From: Caryophanales bacterium
Lineage (GTDB): Bacteria > Bacillota > Bacilli > Bacillales > Amphibacillaceae
DNA length: 64,000 nucleotides
Reading direction: 5' to 3'
Assembly: GCA_029257405.1 (NCBI GenBank)
Contig: JARIBO010000008.1
Span: forward strand, 1-64,000
Below, in pieces: positions 17,205-25,638 of the stretch (positions are counted from its first letter, which is position 1; every line of letters starts with the position of its first letter). Under the pieces are notes generated by a model. It saw nothing but the letters and a program-made list of their open reading frames with translations. It had not been told where the DNA came from and searched no databases. The translations under genes were made by a program, and so were the position numbers.

Positions 17205-19652
17205 ATGTCCGCATTACAAAATAATCTAGACTTACCGTTAGAAGAAGTGATTGGTGATCGTTTTGGTAGGTATAGTAAATACATTATTCAAGATAGAGCA
17301 CTGCCTGACGTTAGAGATGGCTTAAAGCCAGTGCAAAGACGTATTTTATACGCGATGCACGTAGATAAAAACACATATGAACAAAACTTTAGAAAAGCTG
17401 CAAAAACAGTTGGTACTGTTATAGGTAACTATCACCCCCATGGTGATAACCCTGTTTATGAAGCAATGGTTCGTTTAAGTCAACACTGGAAAATTCGCCA
17501 TGAGTTAATTGAAATGCATGGTAACAATGGAAGTGTTGATGGTGATCCACCAGCAGCAATGCGTTATACTGAAGCACGTCTTTCAGCTATTACAAGAGAA
17601 CTCCTTCATAATTTAGATAAAAACACGGTTGACTTTATTTCGAATTTTGACGATACAAATTCTGAACCAGTCGTTTTTCCAGCTCGATTTCCTAACCTTT
17701 TAGTAAATGGATCGACGGGAATATCAGCAGGTTATGCTACAGATATCCCACCTCATAATTTGGGCGAAGTAATTGATGCAGTGATTATGAAGTTAGATAA
17801 ACCAAATGTATCTGTCGATGAATTAATGACTGTTTTAAAAGGGCCAGACTTCCCTACAGGAGGAATTGTTCAAGGTACAGATGGAATTAAAAAAGCATTT
17901 GAGACAGGTAAAGGCCGGTTTATTATCCGTGGATTAGCAAACATTGAAAAAATGCGGGGTAACAGAGAACAAATTGTTATTACAGAAATCCCTTTTGAAG
18001 TAAATAAAGCATCGATGGTCCGTAAAATTGATGAGCTAAATTTAGATCGTAAAGTTGAAGGTATTACCGAAGTTAGAGACGAAACAGATCGTACGGGTAT
18101 GCGGATTGTTGTTGAACTAAGAAAAGATGCTGATAGTAATGGTATTTTAAACTATTTATATAAGCATACAGATTTACAGGTGACTTACCATTATAATATG
18201 GTCGCTATCCAGGATAAAACACCTAAATTATTATCATTAAAAGCAATATTAGATGCGTATATTGCTCATCAAAAAGAAGTCATTACAAGACAAACGAAAT
18301 TCGATTTGAAAAAAGCTAAAGATCGCTCTCACATTGTTGAAGGATTAATTAAAGCTATTTCAATCTTAGATGAGCTTATCCAAACAATTCGTACGTCAGC
18401 AAATAAAAGTGATGCAAAAGATAAAATCATGGAACAATATAATTTTAGCGACTTACAAGCTGAAGCAATTTTAGCCTTACAGTTATATCGTTTAACAAAT
18501 ACAGATATAACAATGCTTACTAAAGAGCAAGACGAATTAACAAAAGAAATAAAAGGACTTGAAGCTATTCTTTCAAGTGAGAAAGTACTATTATCTAAAA
18601 TTAAAAAAGAATTAAAAAAGGTAAAAAAAGAGTACCATTCAGATAGACAAACACAAATTGTTGATGAGATTGAAGAAATAAAAATCGATATCGAAGTAAC
18701 AGTTGCAAGTGAAGAAGTTTTAGTTTCAATCACAAAAGATGGCTATTTAAAACGGACGAGTTTAAGGTCATATTCTGCCTCAAATGGGGAAGGTTTACCT
18801 TTAAAAGAACGAGACTACTTAGTTGGTACGATTGAAATGAATACTACTGATGATATACTTGTCTTTACTAATAAAGGTAAATATGTCAGTATCCCTATTC
18901 ACGAACTCCCTGATATAAGATGGCGAGATCCTGGTCAGCATATGTCAAATATGACGAGCTTTGAAGCTGATGAATATATCATTGAAGTTATTCCAGTACG
19001 AGAATATACAAGTGATCAATACTTAATATTCTTTACTAAGCAGGGTATGGTTAAAAAAAGCACCTTAGATTTATATGACTCGCCTAGATATTCACGGAGT
19101 ATGAATGCATTAAATTTAAGGAAAAACGATGAATTAATTAATGTTTACCAAAGTGATGGAACAAATCACATCTTCATGAGTTCAGATATTGGAAACGGAC
19201 TTTTAATAGATGAGCAAGAGATATCACCAAGTGGACAAAGAACGATCGGTGTCATTGGACTTCAACTAAAAGATGAAGAACAAATGATCAGTGGTCATGT
19301 ATTTAAAAAAGGGACGAACAAACAAATAGCGATTATTACGCAACGAGGCGCAAGTAAGCGAATGAAAATGGACTTATTTGATGTTTCACCAAGAGCAAGA
19401 CGCGGATTAATAATGCTACGAGAATTAAAAGCAAGACCACATCACATAGCTGGTTCCTTTGTAGTTGAAAAAGAAGATATGATTGCCTTTAACACAATAA
19501 GAAATGTTAAAAAAAGTTTTTCACCCTATGAATTCCCGTTAAGTGAACGTATGAGTAATGGGTCATTTATTATTGATTCAGATATCGACGGAGAAGTTAA
19601 TCAAACATGGTTAAAAGAAACTTATACTAAGCCTTTTCCAGATAAAGAATAA
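17205..19652 (+). CDS. parC: DNA topoisomerase IV subunit A
   Basis: An 815-residue DNA cleavage and religation subunit. The active-site tyrosine is Tyr121 in AAMRYTEARLS. The N-terminal winged helix has RALPDVRDGLKPVQRRILYA, and the C-terminal half is a beta-pinwheel. In the quinolone-determining region the sequence is HPHGDNPVYEAM: Asn82 and Pro83 occupy the places of Ser80 and Ser81 in S. aureus GrlA, while the Glu84 equivalent (Glu86) is retained. The ribosome site is AAAGGAG. The gene ends at a strong terminator. Confidence 0.96.
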   Translation: MSALQNNLDLPLEEVIGDRFGRYSKYIIQDRALPDVRDGLKPVQRRILYAMHVDKNTYEQNFRKAAKTVGTVIGNYHPHGDNPVYEAMVRLSQHWKIRHELIEMHGNNGSVDGDPPAAMRYTEARLSAITRELLHNLDKNTVDFISNFDDTNSEPVVFPARFPNLLVNGSTGISAGYATDIPPHNLGEVIDAVIMKLDKPNVSVDELMTVLKGPDFPTGGIVQGTDGIKKAFETGKGRFIIRGLANIEKMRGNREQIVITEIPFEVNKASMVRKIDELNLDRKVEGITEVRDETDRTGMRIVVELRKDADSNGILNYLYKHTDLQVTYHYNMVAIQDKTPKLLSLKAILDAYIAHQKEVITRQTKFDLKKAKDRSHIVEGLIKAISILDELIQTIRTSANKSDAKDKIMEQYNFSDLQAEAILALQLYRLTNTDITMLTKEQDELTKEIKGLEAILSSEKVLLSKIKKELKKVKKEYHSDRQTQIVDEIEEIKIDIEVTVASEEVLVSITKDGYLKRTSLRSYSASNGEGLPLKERDYLVGTIEMNTTDDILVFTNKGKYVSIPIHELPDIRWRDPGQHMSNMTSFEADEYIIEVIPVREYTSDQYLIFFTKQGMVKKSTLDLYDSPRYSRSMNALNLRKNDELINVYQSDGTNHIFMSSDIGNGLLIDEQEISPSGQRTIGVIGLQLKDEEQMISGHVFKKGTNKQIAIITQRGASKRMKMDLFDVSPRARRGLIMLRELKARPHHIAGSFVVEKEDMIAFNTIRNVKKSFSPYEFPLSERMSNGSFIIDSDIDGEVNQTWLKETYTKPFPDKE

Positions 19653-19655
19653 ATA

Positions 19656-19694
19656 AAAGCTTGTAAACAAATAATATTGTTTACAAGCTTTTTA
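19656..19694 (+). terminator. Intrinsic terminator of parE-parC
   Basis: A perfect 15-bp stem AAAGCTTGTAAACAA (19656-19670) and TTGTTTACAAGCTTT (19677-19691), with loop ATAATA and trailing T residues. Confidence 0.92.
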
Positions 19695-19741
19695 TATTTT
19701 TTTATGATATAACGGAATAAATCATGTAAGGGAGGGAATGT

Positions 19742-20326
19742 ATGTTGGATTTACGTGATCAGATTATTCATAGTGCATTAGATTTATTTGAAAAGAATGG
19801 ATACCATGCTGTTTCAGTTAATAAAATTGTTGAAGCGGCTCACACATCTAAAGGTGGATTTTACCATTATTTTTCATCCAAAAATGAAGTATTGTTTGTT
19901 ATTCATGATTTATTTATTACACACGCATTAGATAAAGCGAAAAGTGCAAATATAATAAAAGATACACCTACACATAGACTAATCAAAGTTGTTGATGAAT
20001 TCATTGAAATATTTGATTTGTATAAACCACATTTAGCTGTATTTTATCAAGATGCATTTTTTCTAGACGAAAAATATAAAGTAATTATTAAAGAAAAACG
20101 GAATGAGTTTAAACAAGTTATTATTAATATTTTACATGATGGAATCATTTCAGGAGATTTTAGAAAAGAACTCGATGTTGAACTGACAACAATGGCTATC
20201 TTAGGTATGGTTAATTGGATTTACAAATGGTATGATCCAAATGGCAAAAAAACAATTAGAGAAATAAGTACGATTTATATAGACTTGATTTTACATTCCG
20301 TTGTGAAAGATTACAAAATAAACTGA
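19742..20326 (+). CDS. TetR-family regulator of the adjacent acyl-CoA operon
   Basis: A 194-residue regulator. The N-terminal helix-turn-helix is classical: IIHSALDLFEKNGYHAVSVNKIVEAAHTSKGGFYHYFSSKNEVL, with recognition helix SKGGFYHYF around residues 38-46. The C-terminal ligand domain is of the type found next to fatty acid degradation genes. It probably represses the operon that begins 95 bp downstream, with an acyl-CoA as inducer. An excellent inverted repeat lies between them over the operon's start site. Ligand and operator assignment are inference from position. The ribosome site is GGGAGGG. Confidence 0.85.
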   Translation: MLDLRDQIIHSALDLFEKNGYHAVSVNKIVEAAHTSKGGFYHYFSSKNEVLFVIHDLFITHALDKAKSANIIKDTPTHRLIKVVDEFIEIFDLYKPHLAVFYQDAFFLDEKYKVIIKEKRNEFKQVIINILHDGIISGDFRKELDVELTTMAILGMVNWIYKWYDPNGKKTIREISTIYIDLILHSVVKDYKIN

Positions 20327-20334
20327 ATATTCGT

Positions 20335-20363
20335 TTGACTATTGGTAATTTAAACCTTATAAT
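20335..20363 (+). promoter_or_regulatory. SigA promoter of the acyl-CoA catabolic operon
   Basis: TTGACT (20335-20340), 17-bp spacer, TATAAT (20358-20363). The start point would fall near 20370, directly upstream of the operator. Confidence 0.8.
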
Positions 20364-20373
20364 TCATATATAC

Positions 20374-20401
20374 TTAAAACAGACTGACTGGTCTGTTTTA
20401 A
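20374..20401 (+). promoter_or_regulatory. TetR-type operator
   Basis: Perfect inverted repeat with 11-bp arms TTAAAACAGAC (20374-20384) and GTCTGTTTTAA (20391-20401) around TGACTG. It lies just downstream of the consensus promoter, where a bound repressor would block transcription. The core ACAGACTGACTGGTCTGT resembles operators of other TetR proteins. Confidence 0.8.
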
Positions 20402-20421
20402 ACTAAAGGGAGGACTGCATA

Positions 20422-21564
20422 ATGAATTTTGAACTAACAGAAGAACAAAAAATGACCCGTCAAATGGTAAGAGAATTTTCAAAAAATGTAATTAGTCCAA
20501 AAGCAATTGAAGTTGATGTTAAAGCTGAATTTCCAATAGATACTTTTAAAGAAATGGGGAAGTTAGGATTAATGGGGATTCCTTTTCCAGAAGAGTATGG
20601 TGGTTCTGGTTCTGATACAATTTCATATGCAATCGCAGTTGAAGAAGTAGGTAAATCATGTGGGAGTACTGGTCTTAGTTACGCAGCTAATGTCTCTTTA
20701 GGCGCAAGTCCTATTTACAACTTTGGAACTGAGAAACAAAAACAAGATTATCTCGTTCCAATCGCAACGGGTAAGACACTAGGAGCTTTTGGTTTAACTG
20801 AACCAAATGCAGGATCTGACGCTGGTGGCACACAAACAACTGCTAACTTAAAAAACGACGAATACGTGATTAATGGCGAAAAAATATATATTACAAATGC
20901 GAGTTTTTCTGATACGCTGATCGTTACTGCGGTAACTGGGAAAGATTCACGTGGTAAAAACATAATTTCAGCATTTATTGTTCCAACTAATTTGGAAGGG
21001 CTTACAATCACGAGTGATTATGACAAAATGGGCGTAAGAGGTTCAGATACTACTCAAATCGTTTTAGAAGATGTCGTCGTGCCAAAAGATGCACTCCTTG
21101 GAGATAGCCAAGCTGGATTTAAACAGTTTTTAACAACGTTAGACGGCGGAAGGATCTCAATTGCAGCATTAGGTGTCGGAATTGCCCAAGCGTCTCTAGA
21201 TCGCTCATTAGCATATGCAAAAGAAAGAACACAGTTCGGGGAATCAATTTCAAAATTTCAAGCAATTCAATTTAAATTAGCAGATATGGCTATGGAAGTC
21301 GAGATTGCGAGAAATATGGTATTTAAAGCAGCTTGGTTAAAAGATAATAACAAACCTTTTATTAAAGAAGCTGCTTATGCTAAATTATTTGCAACAGAAA
21401 CAGCAACGAGATCTGCCAATCAAGCGATTCAGATTCACGGTGGATATGGATATATGAGAGAATATGAAGTTGAACGTTTCTTACGTGACGCTAAACTACT
21501 TGAAATTGGAGAAGGTACTTCAGAAATACAACGTATGGTTATTGCTAGACAACTAGGATGTTAA
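20422..21564 (+). CDS. Acyl-CoA dehydrogenase (short-chain type, YngJ-like)
   Basis: A 380-residue FAD enzyme that introduces the alpha-beta double bond into an acyl-CoA. Motifs are [17 protein letters not shown], the FAD/substrate region [20 protein letters not shown] and the C-terminal [22 protein letters not shown]. The catalytic base is probably Glu364 in [11 protein letters not shown]; isovaleryl-CoA dehydrogenases typically have a non-acidic residue here and use a Glu elsewhere. The operon context (carboxylase, hydratase) resembles leucine degradation, so the substrate could be isovaleryl-CoA or another short acyl-CoA. The ribosome site is GGGAGGAC. First gene after the TetR operator. 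Confidence 0.9.
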   Translation: MNFELTEEQKMTRQMVREFSKNVISPKAIEVDVKAEFPIDTFKEMGKLGLMGIPFPEEYGGSGSDTISYAIAVEEVGKSCGSTGLSYAANVSLGASPIYNFGTEKQKQDYLVPIATGKTLGAFGLTEPNAGSDAGGTQTTANLKNDEYVINGEKIYITNASFSDTLIVTAVTGKDSRGKNIISAFIVPTNLEGLTITSDYDKMGVRGSDTTQIVLEDVVVPKDALLGDSQAGFKQFLTTLDGGRISIAALGVGIAQASLDRSLAYAKERTQFGESISKFQAIQFKLADMAMEVEIARNMVFKAAWLKDNNKPFIKEAAYAKLFATETATRSANQAIQIHGGYGYMREYEVERFLRDAKLLEIGEGTSEIQRMVIARQLGC

Positions 21565-21585
21565 ATTAATCGGAGGGTGGTTACA

Positions 21586-23220
21586 TTGCCATTATTAGAG
21601 TTAACATTAGGAAGTTTACTAGAAGAACAAGCAGAATCTTATCCAAATCAAGAAGCAATCGTTTATCCAGAACATAATTTTCGTGTGACTTATCAAGAAT
21701 TCAATAAAATTGTTGACCAAGCTGCTAAAGCATTTATAGCTATAGGTGTTGAAAAAGGTGACCATGTAGCAATGTGGTCAGATAATAAATTTGAATGGCT
21801 CGTCACACAGTTTGCAACGGCTAAACTAGGTGCAGTATTAGTTACTGTTAACACAAACTACCAAACAACCGAATTAGAATATTTATTAAAACAATCAAAT
21901 GCAAAAGTACTTGTCATGGATACTAAATACAGAAACACTTCTTATATTAAAGTTTTAACAGATGTGTGTCCAAATATTGTAAAAAGCAATAAAACATTTA
22001 TTAATTCGGTTAAATTACCACATTTAGATCAAGTGATTATGTTAGGGGATAAAGCACCAAGCTTTGCTTATACATGGGATGAATTTATTGAAGCGGAAAA
22101 TAATGTTACTAATGAACAATTAAATGTTGCAAAAAGTAACTTACATTTTGATGATGTGATAAACATGCAATATACTTCTGGTACAACTGGATTTCCAAAA
22201 GGAGTCATGTTATCGCATTATAATATTTTAAATAATGCAAATCAAATCGGTAAACGCATGAATTTATCACACTTAGATCGTCTTTGTATTCCTGTACCAT
22301 TCTTTCATACATTTGGCTGTGTCTTAGGTATTCTTACAGCAGTGACAAGTGCTGCGACGATGGTAATTGTTGAACAATTTAATGCAGAAGAAGTATTAAA
22401 AGCTGTTTCAATTGAAAAGTGTACAGCATTACACGGTGTACCAACAATGTTTATTGCAGAATTAAATCATCCTAACTTTAAAAACTATGACTTATCACAT
22501 TTACGTACGGGCATTATGGCGGGATCGACTTGTCCGATTGAAGTGATGCAAGATGTGATGAATAAAATGGGAGCAGATGAAATTACAATTTGCTACGGAT
22601 TAACTGAAACATCACCTGTTATATGTCAAACTAAAATAGATGATCCAATTGAACTCAGAGTGAGTACGGTTGGTCAAGTTCATCCACACATCGAAGCTAA
22701 AATAATTAATCCTGAAACAAAGGAAGAGTGTCTGCCTAACGAAACAGGTGAACTTATTACAAGAGGCTACCATGTGATGAAAGGTTATTATAATAATTCT
22801 GAAGCAACAAAAGCAACGATTGACTCAGATAATTGGTTATGGACAGGAGACCTCGCTACAGCAGATGAAGATAATTATATTAAAATTATCGGTCGCAATA
22901 AAGATATGATCATCCGTGGTGGAGAGAACATCTATCCTCGTGAAATTGAAGAATTCTTATATGGTCATCAAGCAATATTAGATGTCCAAGTTGTTGGTGT
23001 ACCTGACAAGAAATATGGAGAAGAGATTATGGCTTGGATCATTTTAAAAGAAGGTATTAAAGTAACTGATACAGATATAAGAGATTATTGTTTAAATAAA
23101 ATTTCATATCACAAAATTCCAAAGTATATTGAATTTATTGACGAGTATCCGATGACAGCAAGTGGTAAAATACAAAAATATCGCCTACAAAAAATGGGTG
23201 AAAATCTAATCGAAATTTAA
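21586..23220 (+). CDS. Acyl-CoA synthetase (AMP-forming, YngI-like)
   Basis: A 544-residue adenylate-forming ligase that activates a carboxylic acid to its CoA ester. The AMP-binding P-loop is YTSGTTGFPKG (about 196-206). Also visible are CYGLTETSPV, the hinge WTGDLATADEDNYIKIIGRNKDMIIRGGENIYP (seen as TGDLAT, GRNKD and GGENIYP) and the C-terminal catalytic Lys region MTASGKIQKYRL. The start is TTG 21586, 8 bp after GGAGGG; a GTG at 21577 lies inside the ribosome site. It could supply the pathway with free branched or short fatty acids. Confidence 0.9.
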   Translation: MPLLELTLGSLLEEQAESYPNQEAIVYPEHNFRVTYQEFNKIVDQAAKAFIAIGVEKGDHVAMWSDNKFEWLVTQFATAKLGAVLVTVNTNYQTTELEYLLKQSNAKVLVMDTKYRNTSYIKVLTDVCPNIVKSNKTFINSVKLPHLDQVIMLGDKAPSFAYTWDEFIEAENNVTNEQLNVAKSNLHFDDVINMQYTSGTTGFPKGVMLSHYNILNNANQIGKRMNLSHLDRLCIPVPFFHTFGCVLGILTAVTSAATMVIVEQFNAEEVLKAVSIEKCTALHGVPTMFIAELNHPNFKNYDLSHLRTGIMAGSTCPIEVMQDVMNKMGADEITICYGLTETSPVICQTKIDDPIELRVSTVGQVHPHIEAKIINPETKEECLPNETGELITRGYHVMKGYYNNSEATKATIDSDNWLWTGDLATADEDNYIKIIGRNKDMIIRGGENIYPREIEEFLYGHQAILDVQVVGVPDKKYGEEIMAWIILKEGIKVTDTDIRDYCLNKISYHKIPKYIEFIDEYPMTASGKIQKYRLQKMGENLIEI

Positions 23221-23236
23221 AGAAATGGGGGATAAA

Positions 23237-24604
23237 ATGATTCAAAAAATATTGATTGCTAACCGCGGGGAAATTGCGCTAAGAATTATGCGCGCTTGTC
23301 GTCCACTAAGTATTAAAACTGTAGCAGTTTATTCTGAAGCAGACCAGGAAGCAGATTTTGTTAACTATGCAGACGAAAGTTATCTCATTGGTACACCACC
23401 TGTGAATCAAAGTTATTTAGATACAGATAAAATTATCGAAGTAGCTAAAAAAGCAGGAGTAGATGCGATTCATCCAGGTTACGGATTTTTAAGCGAAAGT
23501 AAATTATTTGCTAATCTTTGTGAAGCGAACGATATTATCTTTATTGGGCCTTCTGCTGACTTGATTGAGCAAATGGGTGATAAGGTTTCTTCAAGAAAAT
23601 TAATGGAAGAAGCGGGTGTTCCTATTATTCCTGGAAGTAAAGATGTTATACTAACAGCGGAGGATGCAATTATTGAAGCAAAAGCGATTGGTTATCCCGT
23701 TATGCTTAAAGCATCAGCTGGTGGTGGTGGGATAGGGATGCAAATTGTCTCTGATCCAGATAATTTAAAAGAGGCATTTATAAACAATTCAAAACGAGCC
23801 GAACAATTTTTTGGTGACGGTTCAATGTTTATGGAAAAACTACTCGTTAACTCACGCCATATTGAAGTTCAATTACTAGGAGATCATCACGGAAATGTCA
23901 TTCATTTATATGAAAGGGAATGTTCGATACAGCGGCGTAACCAAAAAGTGATTGAAGAAGCACCATCTACATTCATTTCAGAAAAAACAAGAGAACTCAT
24001 GGGTAAAACAGCCGTTAAAGCAGCAAAAAGCATTGGGTATACAAATGCTGGAACAATCGAATTTTTAGTCGATGAGAACGAAAACTTTTATTTTTTAGAA
24101 ATGAATACACGCGTTCAAGTAGAACACGGGATAACCGAAGAAGTAACACATATCGATATTGTTAAAGAACAAATTAAAATTGCTAATAACCAAAAGTTAA
24201 GTATTAGTCAATCAGAGGTTAATCTGAGTGGTCATGCAATCGAAGGTAGAATTTACGCTGAGGATCCAGTTACTTCATTCCCGTCTCCAGGACAAGTGAC
24301 GCATTACCGTGAACCAGTAGGAAAACATATCCGAGTTGAATCAGCTATTTCAGGTCCTTCAGCTATTACGCATTTCTATGATCCGATGATTAGTAAGTTA
24401 ATTGTTAAAGGAAGTGATCGAAACGAAGCAATCAAATTATTTCAAGATGCATTGGAAAGTTATGAATTAAAAGGAATTAAAACAAATATTCCAATGCTAA
24501 AAGCAATTGCTCAATCAGAAGAATTTATTAATGGAAAGACAACAACAGATTTTATCGAAAAAAATAAAACAAAATTACATGAAATTATACAGGAGGAATT
24601 ATAA
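23237..24604 (+). CDS. Acyl-CoA carboxylase, biotin carboxylase subunit (YngH-like)
   Basis: A 455-residue ATP-grasp biotin carboxylase. It starts MIQKILIANRGEIALRIMRAC. The glycine-rich loop is KASAGGGGIGMQIV, and the catalytic region reads ERECSIQRRNQKVIEEAPS and EMNTRVQVEHGITEEVT. It charges the separate biotinyl protein encoded immediately after (1-base overlap, TAATG). The ATG at 23237 follows GGGGGAT; an ATG 12 bases earlier precedes that site. Fatty-acid AccC is excluded by the operon, which holds its own carboxyltransferase. Confidence 0.9.
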   Translation: MIQKILIANRGEIALRIMRACRPLSIKTVAVYSEADQEADFVNYADESYLIGTPPVNQSYLDTDKIIEVAKKAGVDAIHPGYGFLSESKLFANLCEANDIIFIGPSADLIEQMGDKVSSRKLMEEAGVPIIPGSKDVILTAEDAIIEAKAIGYPVMLKASAGGGGIGMQIVSDPDNLKEAFINNSKRAEQFFGDGSMFMEKLLVNSRHIEVQLLGDHHGNVIHLYERECSIQRRNQKVIEEAPSTFISEKTRELMGKTAVKAAKSIGYTNAGTIEFLVDENENFYFLEMNTRVQVEHGITEEVTHIDIVKEQIKIANNQKLSISQSEVNLSGHAIEGRIYAEDPVTSFPSPGQVTHYREPVGKHIRVESAISGPSAITHFYDPMISKLIVKGSDRNEAIKLFQDALESYELKGIKTNIPMLKAIAQSEEFINGKTTTDFIEKNKTKLHEIIQEEL

Positions 24605-24816
24605 TGAAGGAAGTTAAAGCAGTAATGGCAGGTAACATGTGGAAAATAGTTGTAGCAGAAGGTGACACTGTAGAAGCAGGACAAGATGTTGCTATTTTAG
24701 AATCGATGAAAATGGAAATTCCAATAGCTACTGAACAAGCAGGAACGATTAAAGAGTTAAAAGTTAATGAAGGTGACTTTATTAACGAAGGTGACGTTAT
24801 TGCGATTGTTGAATAA
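24604..24816 (+). CDS. Biotin carboxyl carrier protein (YngHB-like)
   Basis: A 70-residue single biotinyl domain. The biotinylated lysine is Lys36 in ESMKMEI, and the second half of the barrel repeats the pattern (VNEGDFINEGDVIAIVE). It carries carboxybiotin from the upstream biotin carboxylase to the carboxyltransferase at the end of the operon. The ATG overlaps the previous stop codon, with AGGAGG ribosome site. Unlike fatty-acid AccB, it has no N-terminal extension. Confidence 0.93.
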   Translation: MKEVKAVMAGNMWKIVVAEGDTVEAGQDVAILESMKMEIPIATEQAGTIKELKVNEGDFINEGDVIAIVE

Positions 24817-24841
24817 TTGATATCAAGTAGAGGTGATTTCA

Positions 24842-25624
24842 TTGGATAAAACGATTGAATTTAACGTAATCGAAAATCATATTGCGCTTATCACGTTAAA
24901 TAGAGAAAAAGCAGCAAATTCATTAAATAAACAATTACTTATTGAGTTTAATAATGCAATTGATCAAGTGAACGAAAATCGTAATATTCATTGTGTCATT
25001 ATTACAGGTAAAGGCAACAAAGTATTCTCAGCAGGTGCAGATTTAAAAGAGCGCGAAACAATGAATGACCAAGAAGTTATTGAAGCGGTTAAGTATATTG
25101 GTAGTACGACTAACAATATCGAAAAAATTAAAGTACCTGTCATTGCAGCAATAAACGGAAGTGCTTTTGGCGGCGGACTTGAAATAGCATTAGCATGTGA
25201 TATTCGCATAGGAAGTGAAGATATATCGATTGGTTTAACAGAGACTTCACTTGCAATAATCCCTGGCGCAGGAGGAACACAAAGGCTCTCCAGACTAATT
25301 GGTACGGGTCGTGCTAAACAAATGATTTATACGGCTGAAAGAATAAGTGCAGAAAAAGCTCATGCATATGGATTATTAGAAGAAATTATTCCCAAAGAAA
25401 ACTTTATAGATCAAGTGATTATTTTTGCTGAGAAAATCATTAAAAATGGTCCACTTGCACTAAAGTTAGCTAAACAAGCGATTGATGAAGGAATAAACCT
25501 TAGTTTAGAAGAAGGTTTAAAATTAGAACATCAGCTTTATAAAAAAACAATTCCAAGTATAGATAGAAAAGAAGGTTTAAAAGCTTTTAAAGAAAAAAGA
25601 AAACCTACATATAAAGGAATTTAA
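24842..25624 (+). CDS. Enoyl-CoA hydratase (YngF-like)
   Basis: A 260-residue crotonase-fold enzyme that adds water to an enoyl-CoA. Both catalytic glutamates of true hydratases are present at the right distance: Glu114 (FGGGLEIALACD) and Glu134 (LTETSLAIIPGAGGTQRL). In a leucine pathway it would be methylglutaconyl-CoA hydratase, making HMG-CoA. I chose TTG 24842 after AGAGGTGA; a GTG at 24833 is within that ribosome site. Confidence 0.9.
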   Translation: MDKTIEFNVIENHIALITLNREKAANSLNKQLLIEFNNAIDQVNENRNIHCVIITGKGNKVFSAGADLKERETMNDQEVIEAVKYIGSTTNNIEKIKVPVIAAINGSAFGGGLEIALACDIRIGSEDISIGLTETSLAIIPGAGGTQRLSRLIGTGRAKQMIYTAERISAEKAHAYGLLEEIIPKENFIDQVIIFAEKIIKNGPLALKLAKQAIDEGINLSLEEGLKLEHQLYKKTIPSIDRKEGLKAFKEKRKPTYKGI

Positions 25625-25638
25625 GGAGGAATAGCTTA

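Noticed and set aside
17029..17214. Minus-strand frame opposite the end of parE, and similar frames opposite parC, acyl-CoA dehydrogenase, carboxylases, bkd genes and others
   Set aside because: These are antisense shadows of strongly conserved genes, with no ribosome site or known similarity.
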